Part shown: positions 8,371 through 17,050 of the stretch, one piece after another
Numbering within the stretch: the stretch's first letter is position 1
Layout of the letters: every line of letters starts with the position of its first letter
Assembly (NCBI GenBank): GCA_034928145.1
Contig: JAYFPE010000009.1
Span: 107,406 to 171,405, forward strand
Length of the DNA stretch: 64,000 nucleotides
Direction: 5' to 3'
DNA from: Pelethousia sp034928145
GTDB taxonomy: Bacteria; Bacillota; Clostridia; Christensenellales; CAG-138
The notes under the pieces: generated by a model
What the model saw: the letters and a program-made list of their open reading frames with translations, nothing else
Databases searched by the model: none
What the model was told of the DNA's origin: nothing
Program-made: the position numbers and the translations under genes

Positions 8371-8897
8371 TCCAGAAGCTGTTTTTTGCCGGCTCAGGCG
8401 GCCAGGGCGTGATCCTCATGGGGCAAATGGTAGCCTACGCAGCCATGGAGGAAGAAAGGGAAGTCACCTTCCTTCCCTCCTACGGCCCGGAGATGCGGGG
8501 CGGCACGGCCAACTGCACGGTGGTGGTTTCCGATACGCCCGTCAGCTCCCCGCTGATCTACGAGGCGGATGTGGTGGTGGCCATGAACCTGCCATCCCTC
8601 ACCCGTTTTGAGCCGCTGGTCAAACCAGGCGGCAAGCTGTTTTACAATTCTTCCATCATCCCGCAAGCGCCCGGCCGTACGGATATCGAGGCCGTGGCCG
8701 TGGCCGCCAACGATATCGCGGCGGAGCTGGGCAACGCCCGGGCCGCCAACATGGTGATGCTGGGGGCCGTCGTCCACGGCGCAAACGTAGCCGGAGACGA
8801 GGCCATGGACAAGGTTTTGCAAAAGGTATTCTCCGGCGGCAAGGCTAAGCTGCTGGAGCTGAACCGGAAGGCATTCCATGCTTTTAAGAGCCGTTAA
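8367..8897 (+). CDS. vorC: 2-oxoacid:ferredoxin oxidoreductase gamma subunit
   Basis: This 176-aa subunit opens with FFAGSGGQGVILMGQ, the hallmark of the gamma/POR domain that binds CoA and contacts the TPP subunits. YGPEMRGGTANC is also conserved in this family. It is the last of four overlapping genes for the complex. A 22-bp gap with GAAAGGAG leads to the aminotransferase. Confidence 0.93.
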   Translation: MIQKLFFAGSGGQGVILMGQMVAYAAMEEEREVTFLPSYGPEMRGGTANCTVVVSDTPVSSPLIYEADVVVAMNLPSLTRFEPLVKPGGKLFYNSSIIPQAPGRTDIEAVAVAANDIAAELGNARAANMVMLGAVVHGANVAGDEAMDKVLQKVFSGGKAKLLELNRKAFHAFKSR

Positions 8898-8919
8898 TGA
8901 TGAAAGGAGCTTTCAAACG

Positions 8920-9996
8920 ATGAGCTATACGTTCCCTCTCACCCGCACCTCAAACCCCCAGCCCAAGCCCCCGGCGGATCAGCTGGGCTTTGCCCGCTAT
9001 TTCACGGATCACATGTTCGTGATGCGCTACGACGAGGGCCAGGGTTGGCATGACGGGCAGATCGTGCCCCACGCGCCCATTCTGATGGACCCGGCCTGCG
9101 CCGTGCTCCACTATGCCCAGATGATGTTCGAGGGCATGAAGGCCTACAAGCGGGCGGATGGCCGCGTGCAGCTTTTCCGCCCGGATATGAACGCCAAACG
9201 CCTCAACCGCACCAACGAGCGCATCTGCATCCCTGAGATGGACGAGGAGCTGTTCCTCGCTGCCGTCAAGGCGACGGTGCAGGCGGATATCGACTGGGTG
9301 CCGGATGGACCCGGCACGGCCCTCTACATCCGCCCCTTCATCTTTGCGGACGAGGTGTCCTTCAGCGTGCTGCCCGCCAAGCATTATCGCTTCATGATCA
9401 TCCTCTCCCCGGTCGGCTCCTACTATGCGGCCAACGACGGCGGCCTCGCCGCCACCCGCATCTATGTGGAAGATGAATTCATCCGCGCGGCCTTGGGCGG
9501 CACGGGCTTTGCCAAGGTAGGCGGCAACTATGCGGGCGGCATGAAGGCCTCCGAAAAGGCCATGGCCCACAACTGCAAGGATGTGTTGTGGCTGGATGCG
9601 GTAGAACACCGCTACCTTGAGGAAATCGGCACCTCCAACGCCTTCTTCATGATCGACGGCGAAGTTATCACCTCCCCCCTCACCGGTACCATTTTGCCCG
9701 GCATCACGCGCGACAGCGTGCTGACCTTGCTGCGCAAGTGGGGCGTCCCCGTTTCGGAGCGCCGTTTGAGCCTTGACGAGCTCTTCGCGGCCGCCGAGGC
9801 GGGTAAGCTTCAGGAAGTCTTCGCCAGCGGCACCGCTGCCGTAATCTCCCCCATCGGTTGCCTCTATTACAAGGATAAAGATGTGACCGTGGGAGACGGC
9901 AAGGTCGGCCCCGTAGCCCAGCGGCTTTACGACGCCATTTACGGCATGCAAACAGGCAAGGTTCCGGACGACATGGGCTGGACTGTGACCCTCTAA
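8920..9996 (+). CDS. ilvE: Branched-chain amino acid aminotransferase (fold IV PLP enzyme)
   Basis: 358 aa, the long class II form of BCAT. The PLP lysine is Lys199 in FAKVGGNYAGG. The phosphate and substrate loops EEIGTSNAFF and SGTAAVISPIG are present. It swaps the amino group between glutamate and valine, leucine or isoleucine. The ATG at 8920 is preferred over the upstream in-frame codon because a GAAAGGAGC site precedes it and the longer form would overlap vorC. Placed after the oxidoreductase, it links acyl-CoA and 2-oxoacid to the amino acid, in either direction. Confidence 0.93.
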   Translation: MSYTFPLTRTSNPQPKPPADQLGFARYFTDHMFVMRYDEGQGWHDGQIVPHAPILMDPACAVLHYAQMMFEGMKAYKRADGRVQLFRPDMNAKRLNRTNERICIPEMDEELFLAAVKATVQADIDWVPDGPGTALYIRPFIFADEVSFSVLPAKHYRFMIILSPVGSYYAANDGGLAATRIYVEDEFIRAALGGTGFAKVGGNYAGGMKASEKAMAHNCKDVLWLDAVEHRYLEEIGTSNAFFMIDGEVITSPLTGTILPGITRDSVLTLLRKWGVPVSERRLSLDELFAAAEAGKLQEVFASGTAAVISPIGCLYYKDKDVTVGDGKVGPVAQRLYDAIYGMQTGKVPDDMGWTVTL

Positions 9997-10028
9997 ACGG
10001 CTATTTTTAAGAAGGCAGGTGAGCATCC

Positions 10029-11462
10029 TTGCGCAAGATCGAAATCGTAGATATTACCCTGCGGGTGAGCGGCCAGCTCTCCGCCTCCGGCCTGAGCTTC
10101 AAAGAAAAGCTGGAGATCGCCAAGCTCCTGGAAAAGCTTCGGGTGGACGTGATCGAGACCGGCTACATCGGCGACGCGCCGGCGGATCAGGCGGCTATCC
10201 GCACCATTGCGGATACCATCTCCGAAAGCGTGGTCAGCGTGCCTGTCGGCCTTTTGGAAGCGGATATCCGGCGGGCGGCCGGAGCCCTCTCGCGGGCTAA
10301 GCATCCCAGGCTCAACCTCACCGTGCCCACCAGCACGGTACAGATGGAATACGCCTATCAGCTCAAGCCGGAGGGCCTTCTTAGGGCTGTGAAGGAAAGC
10401 CTCACGCTTTGCGCTGCGCTTTGCGGCGATGTGGAATTCACAGCCGAGGACGCGGCCCGCAGCGAGCCTGCCTTCCTGGCGCAGATGGTAGAAGCCGCGC
10501 TCTCTGCGGGGGCGAAAACCATCACCCTGTGCGACAGCGCAGGCCAGCTTTTGCCCGGCGAGGCGGCGGAGCTCATCCGAACCCTCGAAGCCGCCGTGCC
10601 CGCGCTTTCACAGGCGCGCCTTTGCGTGCAATTGCAGGATGGGCTGGGCCTGGCTACAGCCAACGCCCTCGCCTGCGCCGCGGCCGGCGTTGCCGCCTTT
10701 AAAACCACCTTCAACGGCCTGGGCGCTTGCCTTTCGATGGAAGAATTCCTGCAAGCCGTTTCCCGCCGGGGGGATGCGTTGGGCATTAGGAGCGGCGTGG
10801 ATACCACCCAATGCCAGCGCGCCTGCAAGCATATGGAGGCCCTGCTGGGCATGAACCGCACGGGCCGCTCCGCCTTCAGCCGGGTTATCGGCACGGCGGA
10901 GCCGGAGGGCAATCGGGATAAGGAACCCATCACCGCCGAATCCGATGCCTATACCCTGCGCCGCCGCATCGAAAAGCTGGGTTACGACCTCGATGAGGAG
11001 GATCTCAAGCGGGTGGCCCAGCGCGTAAGGCTGCTGGCGGAAAAGAAAAAGGTGGATGACCGCGACCTCGAGGCCCTGGTGGCTGAGTTGACCCGCCATG
11101 TGACCCCAACCTACCAGCTGGTGCGCTATACCATCAACAGCGGCAACAGCATCCTCGCCACGGCCAGCATCCAGTTGGAAAAGCAGGGCCAGGCCATGCA
11201 GGCCGTTTCCGTGGGCGACGGGCCCATCGACGCCTCCTTTTTGGCGCTCGAGCAGATGCTGGGCCATCATTTCGAGCTGGAGGATTTCCACATCCAGGCC
11301 GTTACCGAGGGCCGCGAGGCCATGGGCGACGCGCTGGTGAAGCTGCGCCACGAGGGCCGGATCTACCCGGGCCGGGGCCTTTCCACGGACATCATTGGCG
11401 CGAGCATCCAGGCATACCTGCACGCGGTGAACAAGATCGTACATGAGGAGCGCACGGTATGA
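10029..11462 (+). CDS. LeuA-like (isopropylmalate/homocitrate synthase family) protein with degenerate active site
   Basis: 477 aa with the full LeuA layout: an HMGL-type TIM barrel (about 1-270), a linker, and a C-terminal LeuA allosteric domain (about 360-470). Conserved parts include VIETGYIGD, FTAEDAARSEPAF and LCDSAGQLLPGE. The metal site is gone. The family DTTLRDGEQ is DITLRVSGQ (Asp to Val13). The HxH pair is Gln201/Gln203 (CVQLQDGLGLA). The ERAGN segment is GACLSMEEF. The ordinary Claisen condensation is therefore unlikely. It may be a sensor or scaffold, or have a metal-free activity. The stop overlaps the start of the next gene by 4 bp. Confidence 0.82.
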   Translation: MRKIEIVDITLRVSGQLSASGLSFKEKLEIAKLLEKLRVDVIETGYIGDAPADQAAIRTIADTISESVVSVPVGLLEADIRRAAGALSRAKHPRLNLTVPTSTVQMEYAYQLKPEGLLRAVKESLTLCAALCGDVEFTAEDAARSEPAFLAQMVEAALSAGAKTITLCDSAGQLLPGEAAELIRTLEAAVPALSQARLCVQLQDGLGLATANALACAAAGVAAFKTTFNGLGACLSMEEFLQAVSRRGDALGIRSGVDTTQCQRACKHMEALLGMNRTGRSAFSRVIGTAEPEGNRDKEPITAESDAYTLRRRIEKLGYDLDEEDLKRVAQRVRLLAEKKKVDDRDLEALVAELTRHVTPTYQLVRYTINSGNSILATASIQLEKQGQAMQAVSVGDGPIDASFLALEQMLGHHFELEDFHIQAVTEGREAMGDALVKLRHEGRIYPGRGLSTDIIGASIQAYLHAVNKIVHEERTV

Positions 11463-13912
11463 AGCTATCCTTTGAAACCCGGGGCTGGGAGGAATTCTCC
11501 TGGAATGAAGCCCTGGCCTTAGCCAAAGAGCATGGCTTTGGCGGCGTTTCCTTCGCCCATACCCAGGCCGCGGCCCACCGCATGCTGGAAAGCTCCCGCG
11601 CGCCCCGGCGGCGGCGGGACTTGGAGCAAACCCTCGGCCAGGCCGGCTTGGCCATTCCCTGCCTGGCCACTGCGCCCAGCCTGGAAGAAGCGGGCGCCGT
11701 GGAAGAACTGCGCGAGGCCATCCATCTGGCTGCGGCCATTGCCGTGCCCTACGTGCAGCTTTACGCAGGCTGTGGCGGGGAAGCCGTAAAGGCCGCCATC
11801 GCCGCGCTTTTGCCGGAGGCCGAGGCCCAGGATGTGACCTTGCTCGTGCAAACGGCCGGGGCTTATGGCGATACGGGAAACCTGCGTGCGCTGCTCAACG
11901 AATTTGCCAGCGACCATTTGGCCGCGCTTTGGGATATCGCCGGCCCCCTAAGCGCCGGCGAAGCCCCGGGCAAGACCATTGAAAACCTGGGCGCCTATGT
12001 AAAGCACGCCTACATCCATGATAGCCAGGGGAGCCGCCCCTGCCTGATCGGGGATGGCGAAGCGCCGCTTGGCGAAATCATGGCTGCCCTGCGCTCTATC
12101 GATTACAAGGGTTTCCTCTCGCTGGTGTGGCCGCAGGCGGTTTGGGACAGCCTGGATATCGATGTGGCCCTGCCCCATTATGTGAACTACATGCGCCGCT
12201 TCCTTACGGATGGCCGATCCGGCAGCCGCCTCTATAGCAACCGCGCGGGTACGGGCCATTTTACCTGGCCCAAGGACCAGCTGATCCCCCTCACCTTCTC
12301 CCAGGCGCTGGATAAGGTGACGGATACCTTCCCGGATCAATATGCCTTCCGTTACACCACGCTGGATTATACGCGTACCTACGCCCAATTCCGCGCGGAT
12401 GTGGATGATTTTGCCCGCGCCCTCATCGCCCTGGGCGTGAAGGCCGGGGATCACGTGACCGTTTGGGCCACCAATGTGCCGCAGTGGTATGTGGCCTTTT
12501 GGGCCACCGTAAAGTTGGGCGCCGTGCTGGTAACCATGAACACCGCCTATAAAATACACGAGGCGGAATACCTGCTGCGCCAATCCGATACGCATACGCT
12601 GATCATGATTGACGGCTACCGCGAGGTCAGCTATGTGGATATCATCAAGGAGCTTTGCCCGGAGTTGGCCGAGGCGGACGCGTCAAAACCGCTGCGATGC
12701 AAACGCCTGCCTTTCCTGCGGCATGTGATCAGCGTTACCTCCCGCCAAAGCGGCTGCCTTACCTGGGCGGACGCCCTGGCCCTCTCGGAAAGAGTGCCGG
12801 TTGAGGAGGTTTGGCGCAGGGCGGCCAAGGTCAGGCCGGACGACGTGTGTAACATGCAGTATACCTCTGGCACCACCGGCTTCCCCAAAGGGGTGATGCT
12901 CACCCACCGCAACATCGTGAACAATGGCAAATGTATAGGCGACCGCATGGATCTTTCCACAGCGGACCGGATGATGATCCAGGTGCCCATGTTCCACTGC
13001 TTCGGCATGGTGCTGGCCATGACCGCGGCCATGACCCACGGCGCGACCCTTTCGCCCCTGCCCTATTTTTCCGCCAAGGCCTCGCTGGCCTGCATAAAGC
13101 AGGAGCGGATCACCTGCTTCCACGGCGTGCCAACCATGTTCATCGCCATGCTGGAGCACCCGGATTTTTGCCAGGAGGATTTCGCCTGCATGCGCACGGG
13201 CATTATGGCCGGCAGTCCCTGCCCCGAGCCGGTGATGCGGGATGTGCTGGAGAAGATGAACATGAAGGAGATCACCATCGTGTTCGGCCAGACCGAAGCC
13301 TCCCCGGGCTGCACCATGAGCAGCGCTTCCGACCCCATCGATGTGCGGGTATCCACCGTGGGCCGCCCACTGCCCGAGATCGAGTGCCGCATCGTGAACC
13401 CGGAAACCTTTGAGGAAATGCCCGATGGCGCTAACGGTGAGTTCGTGGCCCGGGGCTATAACATCATGAAGGGCTATTACAAAATGCCCGAGGCCACAGC
13501 CGCCGCTATCGACAAGGATGGTTGGCTACACACGGGAGACCTGGCCTGCCGTGAGCCGGACGGCAACTTCCGCATCACCGGCAGGCTCAAGGATATGATC
13601 ATCCGCGGCGGCGAGAACATCTACCCTAAGGAGATCGAGGAATTTATCTACACCCACCCCAAAGTGAAGGATGTGCAGGTGATCGGCGTGCCCGACGCAA
13701 CCTTGGGCGAAGCGGTGATGGCCTGCGTGGTGCTCAAGGACGGCGTAAGTATGGAGGAAGAAGAGGTGTGCGCCTTCGTACAGGCCAGCATGGCCAAGCA
13801 CAAAGTGCCCCGCTACGTTAAATTTGTAGACGGCTTCCCCATGAACGCCGCGGGTAAGATCCTCAAATACAAAATGCGGGAGGACGCCGCCAAGGAGCTG
13901 TCAAAAAAATAG
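11459..13912 (+). CDS. Xylose-isomerase-like TIM barrel fused to AMP-forming acyl-CoA ligase
   Basis: 817 aa. Residues 1-250 resemble sugar-phosphate isomerase/epimerase TIM barrels (LWDIAGPL at 158, YIHDSQG at 185). The family's two metal-binding glutamates appear replaced: LLVQTAG has Gln131, and LSLVWPQ has Val223. Residues 265-817 are a complete acyl-CoA ligase with MQYTSGTTGFPKG, FGQTEASPG, HTGDLACREPDGNFRITGR, MIIRGGENIYPKEIEE and the catalytic lysine in AAGKILKYK. This ligase resembles the FadD/acyl-CoA synthetase branch, unlike the two T-box ligases. It is coupled by overlap to the LeuA-like gene. Fusion and loss of ligands suggest the barrel binds a metabolite rather than isomerises it. 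That is inference. Confidence 0.88.
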   Translation: MKLSFETRGWEEFSWNEALALAKEHGFGGVSFAHTQAAAHRMLESSRAPRRRRDLEQTLGQAGLAIPCLATAPSLEEAGAVEELREAIHLAAAIAVPYVQLYAGCGGEAVKAAIAALLPEAEAQDVTLLVQTAGAYGDTGNLRALLNEFASDHLAALWDIAGPLSAGEAPGKTIENLGAYVKHAYIHDSQGSRPCLIGDGEAPLGEIMAALRSIDYKGFLSLVWPQAVWDSLDIDVALPHYVNYMRRFLTDGRSGSRLYSNRAGTGHFTWPKDQLIPLTFSQALDKVTDTFPDQYAFRYTTLDYTRTYAQFRADVDDFARALIALGVKAGDHVTVWATNVPQWYVAFWATVKLGAVLVTMNTAYKIHEAEYLLRQSDTHTLIMIDGYREVSYVDIIKELCPELAEADASKPLRCKRLPFLRHVISVTSRQSGCLTWADALALSERVPVEEVWRRAAKVRPDDVCNMQYTSGTTGFPKGVMLTHRNIVNNGKCIGDRMDLSTADRMMIQVPMFHCFGMVLAMTAAMTHGATLSPLPYFSAKASLACIKQERITCFHGVPTMFIAMLEHPDFCQEDFACMRTGIMAGSPCPEPVMRDVLEKMNMKEITIVFGQTEASPGCTMSSASDPIDVRVSTVGRPLPEIECRIVNPETFEEMPDGANGEFVARGYNIMKGYYKMPEATAAAIDKDGWLHTGDLACREPDGNFRITGRLKDMIIRGGENIYPKEIEEFIYTHPKVKDVQVIGVPDATLGEAVMACVVLKDGVSMEEEEVCAFVQASMAKHKVPRYVKFVDGFPMNAAGKILKYKMREDAAKELSKK

Positions 13913-13915
13913 CGC

Positions 13916-13945
13916 TTGACAAAACTCCCGCCGCCGTCGTATAAT
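13916..13945 (+). promoter_or_regulatory. Sigma-A promoter of the second T-box leader
   Basis: Consensus TTGACA (13916-13921), 18-bp spacer and consensus TATAAT (13940-13945). It begins right after the stop of the TIM-ligase gene. Confidence 0.88.
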
Positions 13946-13951
13946 CGCTCA

Positions 13952-14240
13952 TAATTTCATACGGTATCAACTGCGATGATGGAAATAGCCGGATGGCTGT
14001 CATGCAAAGAGAGTCGGCGTTTGCTGCAAGCCGATCATGACGAAATCCCGCGGTCGCTCCAGAGCAGGGCCCCTGAAATCCACGGAGAGTAGGGAGTTCC
14101 GGATCCGCTCCGTTAACGGCGGGGGGTTTGATAGAACCCTGTAAAAGTGGATTTGCCATTCCAAAAGGCAAATCAAATTGAGTGGTACCGCGAGCCGACC
14201 AAGGCCTCGTCTCAAAATGAGACGAGGCCTTTTATTTTTT
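13952..14240 (+). promoter_or_regulatory. T-box leader of the stand-alone acyl-CoA ligase
   Basis: Stem I distal part: TCATG/CATGA flanking an AGAGAG bulge and TCGGC/GCCGA around a GTTTGCTGCAA loop (about 14000-14041). T-box core TTGAGTGGTACCGCGA at 14178-14193. Terminator stem AAGGCCTCGTCTCA with a T-run, 14201-14240. Directly after the distal stem comes CGAAATCCC, placing AUC (isoleucine) at about 14044-14047 as a possible specifier. The S-turn opposite is not canonical, so this reading is weak. Confidence 0.88.
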
Positions 14241-14272
14241 AAAATTGCAATGTTTGAAAGGAGTCCCCCGCC

Positions 14273-15901
14273 ATGATCTGCGACCGTTTTATCCAGCCCG
14301 GCGATGCCGGCCAGCGTTTCACGCTCAAAGCGCCCCAAAACTTCAACTTTGGCTTTGACGTGGTAGACGAGCTGGCCGACCGCGACCCCAGCGCCCTAGC
14401 CCTGCTTCATGTGGATAGCGAGGGCTTGGGCCGGCGCTTCACCTTTGGCGATATCCGCAAGCAGAGCGCCCGCATCGCCAATCTCCTTGGCCGCCTGGGC
14501 CTTAAAAAAGGGGATAAGGCGCTGCTCATCATGCGGCGCTGCCATCAATATTGGCCCGTGAGCGTGGCCCTGTGCAAGCTGGGGGCGGTGATGGTACCCG
14601 CCACGGCCCAGCTTTGCGCCCACGATATCAGCTATCGCTGCAATGCCGCCTCCGTGAAGATGATCATCTGCGCGAACGACCCTTCCATCCTGGCTAGCGT
14701 TGAGCAGGCCCTGCCGGACTGTTCCACCGTTACCACACTGCTGCTCGCGGGCGGCAGTCGGTCCGGCTGGCTGGATCTTTCACAGATGGCCCTATGCGAA
14801 AGCCCGACCTTCCCGCGCCCGCTGGGCGCGCAGGCTGCCAAGGCCGGCGACCCCATGCTGATCTACTTCACCTCCGGCACCACGGGCTTCCCCAAGATGG
14901 CCATCCATGATTTCCGCTATCCTTTGGGCCACATTGCCACCGCCCGCTATTGGCAGGCTAACCGCCCCGGCGGCCTGCATTTTACCATTTCGGATACGGG
15001 TTGGGCCAAGGCGGGCTGGGGCAAACTCTACGGCCAGTGGCTGTGCGAAACAGCCGTTTTCGCCTATGATTTCGACCGCTTCGAACCCGCAAAAATATTG
15101 GAAATGCTTCAAACCCACCGCGTCACCACCTTTTGCGCGCCGCCCACCATGTACCGCATGATGACACAGAACGGCTTGGCCGCATCCTATGACCTTGGCG
15201 CCCTCACCCATTGCTGCAGCGCCGGGGAGCCTCTCAGCCCCGAGGTGTTCGAGGATTGGCGGCGGCAAACGGGCTTCTCCATCCGCGAAGGCTTTGGCCA
15301 AAGCGAAACAACCTGCTGCCTGGCCACCCTGCCCGCTATGGCCCTGCGCCCCGGCGCCATGGGCCGGCCGATGCCCGGCTACCGCATCGCCCTGCTGGAT
15401 GAGGCGGGCCGCCCCTGCAAGATAGGCGAGCAGGGCGAGATCTGCATCCGCACGGATAAAAAGCGGCCCCTTGGCCTGGCTATGCGCTATTACCGCGATG
15501 AGCTGGCCACAGCCCGCGCCTGGTATGGCGGCTATTATCATACCGGGGATGTCGCTTGGATGGATAAGGAGGGTTATTATTGGTATGTGGGCCGCAAGGA
15601 TGACCTGATCAAATCCTCGGGATACCGCATCGGCCCCTTCGAGGTGGAAAGCGCCCTGCTGGAGCACGCGGCCGTGCTGGAAGCTGCCATCACTGGCGTA
15701 CCCGATCCCATCCGGGGCCAGGTCGTGAAGGCCACCATCGTCCTCAAGGCGGGCTATACGGCCAGCGACTCCCTGAAAAAAGAGCTGCAAGACCATGTGA
15801 AGCGGGTGACCGCGCCCTACAAATATCCCCGCCTGATCGATTTCGCGCAGAGTCTGCCTAAAACGGCCAGCGGCAAAATCCGCCGGGCCGCTCTGCGCTG
15901 A
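14273..15901 (+). CDS. AMP-forming acyl-CoA ligase (stand-alone)
   Basis: 542 aa, clearly paralogous to the ligase half of the gene at 2431-4707. Motifs: IYFTSGTTGFPKMA, EGFGQSETT, YYHTGDVAWMDKEGYYWYVGR, KDDLIKSSGYRIGPFEVE and terminal SGKIRRAAL with the acylation-prone catalytic lysine. It activates a carboxylic acid to its CoA thioester through an acyl-adenylate. A medium, branched or aryl acid is likely given the kinship with ACSM-type enzymes. It starts at ATG 14273 after AAAGGAG, 32 bp past the T-box terminator. It lacks the HTH and cupin of its paralogue. Confidence 0.92.
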   Translation: MICDRFIQPGDAGQRFTLKAPQNFNFGFDVVDELADRDPSALALLHVDSEGLGRRFTFGDIRKQSARIANLLGRLGLKKGDKALLIMRRCHQYWPVSVALCKLGAVMVPATAQLCAHDISYRCNAASVKMIICANDPSILASVEQALPDCSTVTTLLLAGGSRSGWLDLSQMALCESPTFPRPLGAQAAKAGDPMLIYFTSGTTGFPKMAIHDFRYPLGHIATARYWQANRPGGLHFTISDTGWAKAGWGKLYGQWLCETAVFAYDFDRFEPAKILEMLQTHRVTTFCAPPTMYRMMTQNGLAASYDLGALTHCCSAGEPLSPEVFEDWRRQTGFSIREGFGQSETTCCLATLPAMALRPGAMGRPMPGYRIALLDEAGRPCKIGEQGEICIRTDKKRPLGLAMRYYRDELATARAWYGGYYHTGDVAWMDKEGYYWYVGRKDDLIKSSGYRIGPFEVESALLEHAAVLEAAITGVPDPIRGQVVKATIVLKAGYTASDSLKKELQDHVKRVTAPYKYPRLIDFAQSLPKTASGKIRRAALR

Positions 15902-15964
15902 TTGACATTTTTCACCGCCGCATTTAGACTGGATAGAAAGCAGAAACAGGCAAAGGAGAGATCC

Positions 15965-17002
15965 ATGATCTATTTTCAATGCGACTATGCGGAGGGTTGC
16001 CATCCGGCTATCTTGGAGGCGCTCCTGCATACCAACCTGGAGCAGACGCCGGGCTACGGCCTGGATGACCACTGCGAGCGCGCCCGGGCAAAGGTGCGGG
16101 CCGCCTGCGGCCGGCCGGATGCGGATGTGCACTTTCTTGTGGGCGGCACCCAAGCCAACACCACCGTCATCTTCTCGATATTGCGCCATCACCAGGGCGT
16201 GATATCGGCGGACGCCGGGCATATCGCCACCCACGAGACCGGGGCTATCGAGGCTACGGGGCACAAAGTCCTGGCTCTGCCCTCCGTGGATGGGACCATT
16301 TCGGCGGAACAGGTGGAGGCCCTTTGCAAGGAGCACTTCACCAGCCCCATCAAGGAGCACACCGTGCAGCCCGGCATGGTGTATATCTCCTTCCCCACGG
16401 AATCCGGCACGCTCTACAGCAAGGCCCGGCTGTCGGCCCTTAAGGCCGTCTGCGCGGCCTACGGCCTGCCGCTCTTCATCGACGGGGCGCGGCTGGGTTA
16501 CGGCCTTATGAGCCCGGCCAACGACCTGACGCTAGAGGATATCGCGAACCTGCGCGATGTGTTCTACATCGGCGGCACCAAGTGCGGCGCGCTCTTTGGC
16601 GAGGCCGTGGTTATCACCGGCGAGCCCCTGAAGAAGGATTTCCGCTATGCCATTAAGCAGCGGGGCGGCATGCTGGCCAAGGGCCGCCTGCTGGGCATCC
16701 AGTTCGACGCGCTGCTCTCGGACGGCCTCTATTTTAAGATCTGCCACCGGGCCGTGGAGCAGGCTTTATCCCTACGTCAGGCCTTTATGGATAAGGGCGT
16801 TGCCATGTGGGGCAATTCCTTTACCAACCAGCAGTTCCCCATCCTCACGGCGGCGCAGATGGAGCACCTTTCGCAATGCGGCTATGTATACGAGGTTTGG
16901 GGCCCGGCGGATGCGGGCAGCGCCATCGTGCGCTTTTGCACCAGCTGGGCGACCCAACCGGAAAACATCGAGAAGCTGATCGCGGATATTAAGGCAATGT
17001 AA
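15965..17002 (+). CDS. Low-specificity threonine aldolase-family PLP enzyme
   Basis: 345 aa, beta-eliminating lyase/threonine aldolase fold. The PLP lysine lies in YIGGTKCGALFGEA, the cofactor-ring aspartate in LFIDGARLGYG, and HFLVGGTQANT is the substrate loop. The enzyme class splits beta-hydroxy amino acids (threonine, allo-threonine, phenylserine) into glycine plus an aldehyde. ATG 15965 follows AAAGGAGAG and is preferred over upstream in-frame codons. It lies 63 bp after the T-box ligase with no terminator between them, so it is probably in the same T-box-controlled transcript. Confidence 0.88.
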   Translation: MIYFQCDYAEGCHPAILEALLHTNLEQTPGYGLDDHCERARAKVRAACGRPDADVHFLVGGTQANTTVIFSILRHHQGVISADAGHIATHETGAIEATGHKVLALPSVDGTISAEQVEALCKEHFTSPIKEHTVQPGMVYISFPTESGTLYSKARLSALKAVCAAYGLPLFIDGARLGYGLMSPANDLTLEDIANLRDVFYIGGTKCGALFGEAVVITGEPLKKDFRYAIKQRGGMLAKGRLLGIQFDALLSDGLYFKICHRAVEQALSLRQAFMDKGVAMWGNSFTNQQFPILTAAQMEHLSQCGYVYEVWGPADAGSAIVRFCTSWATQPENIEKLIADIKAM

Positions 17003-17050
17003 GGCCCGCGTGAGCGGCACCAAAGAAATGATATGCAAGGAGGTTCCGTT

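Noticed and set aside
10029..11462. Calling this gene leuA (isopropylmalate synthase)
   Set aside because: The metal ligands are missing, and no leuB, leuC or leuD lies nearby, so the standard enzyme name would mislead.
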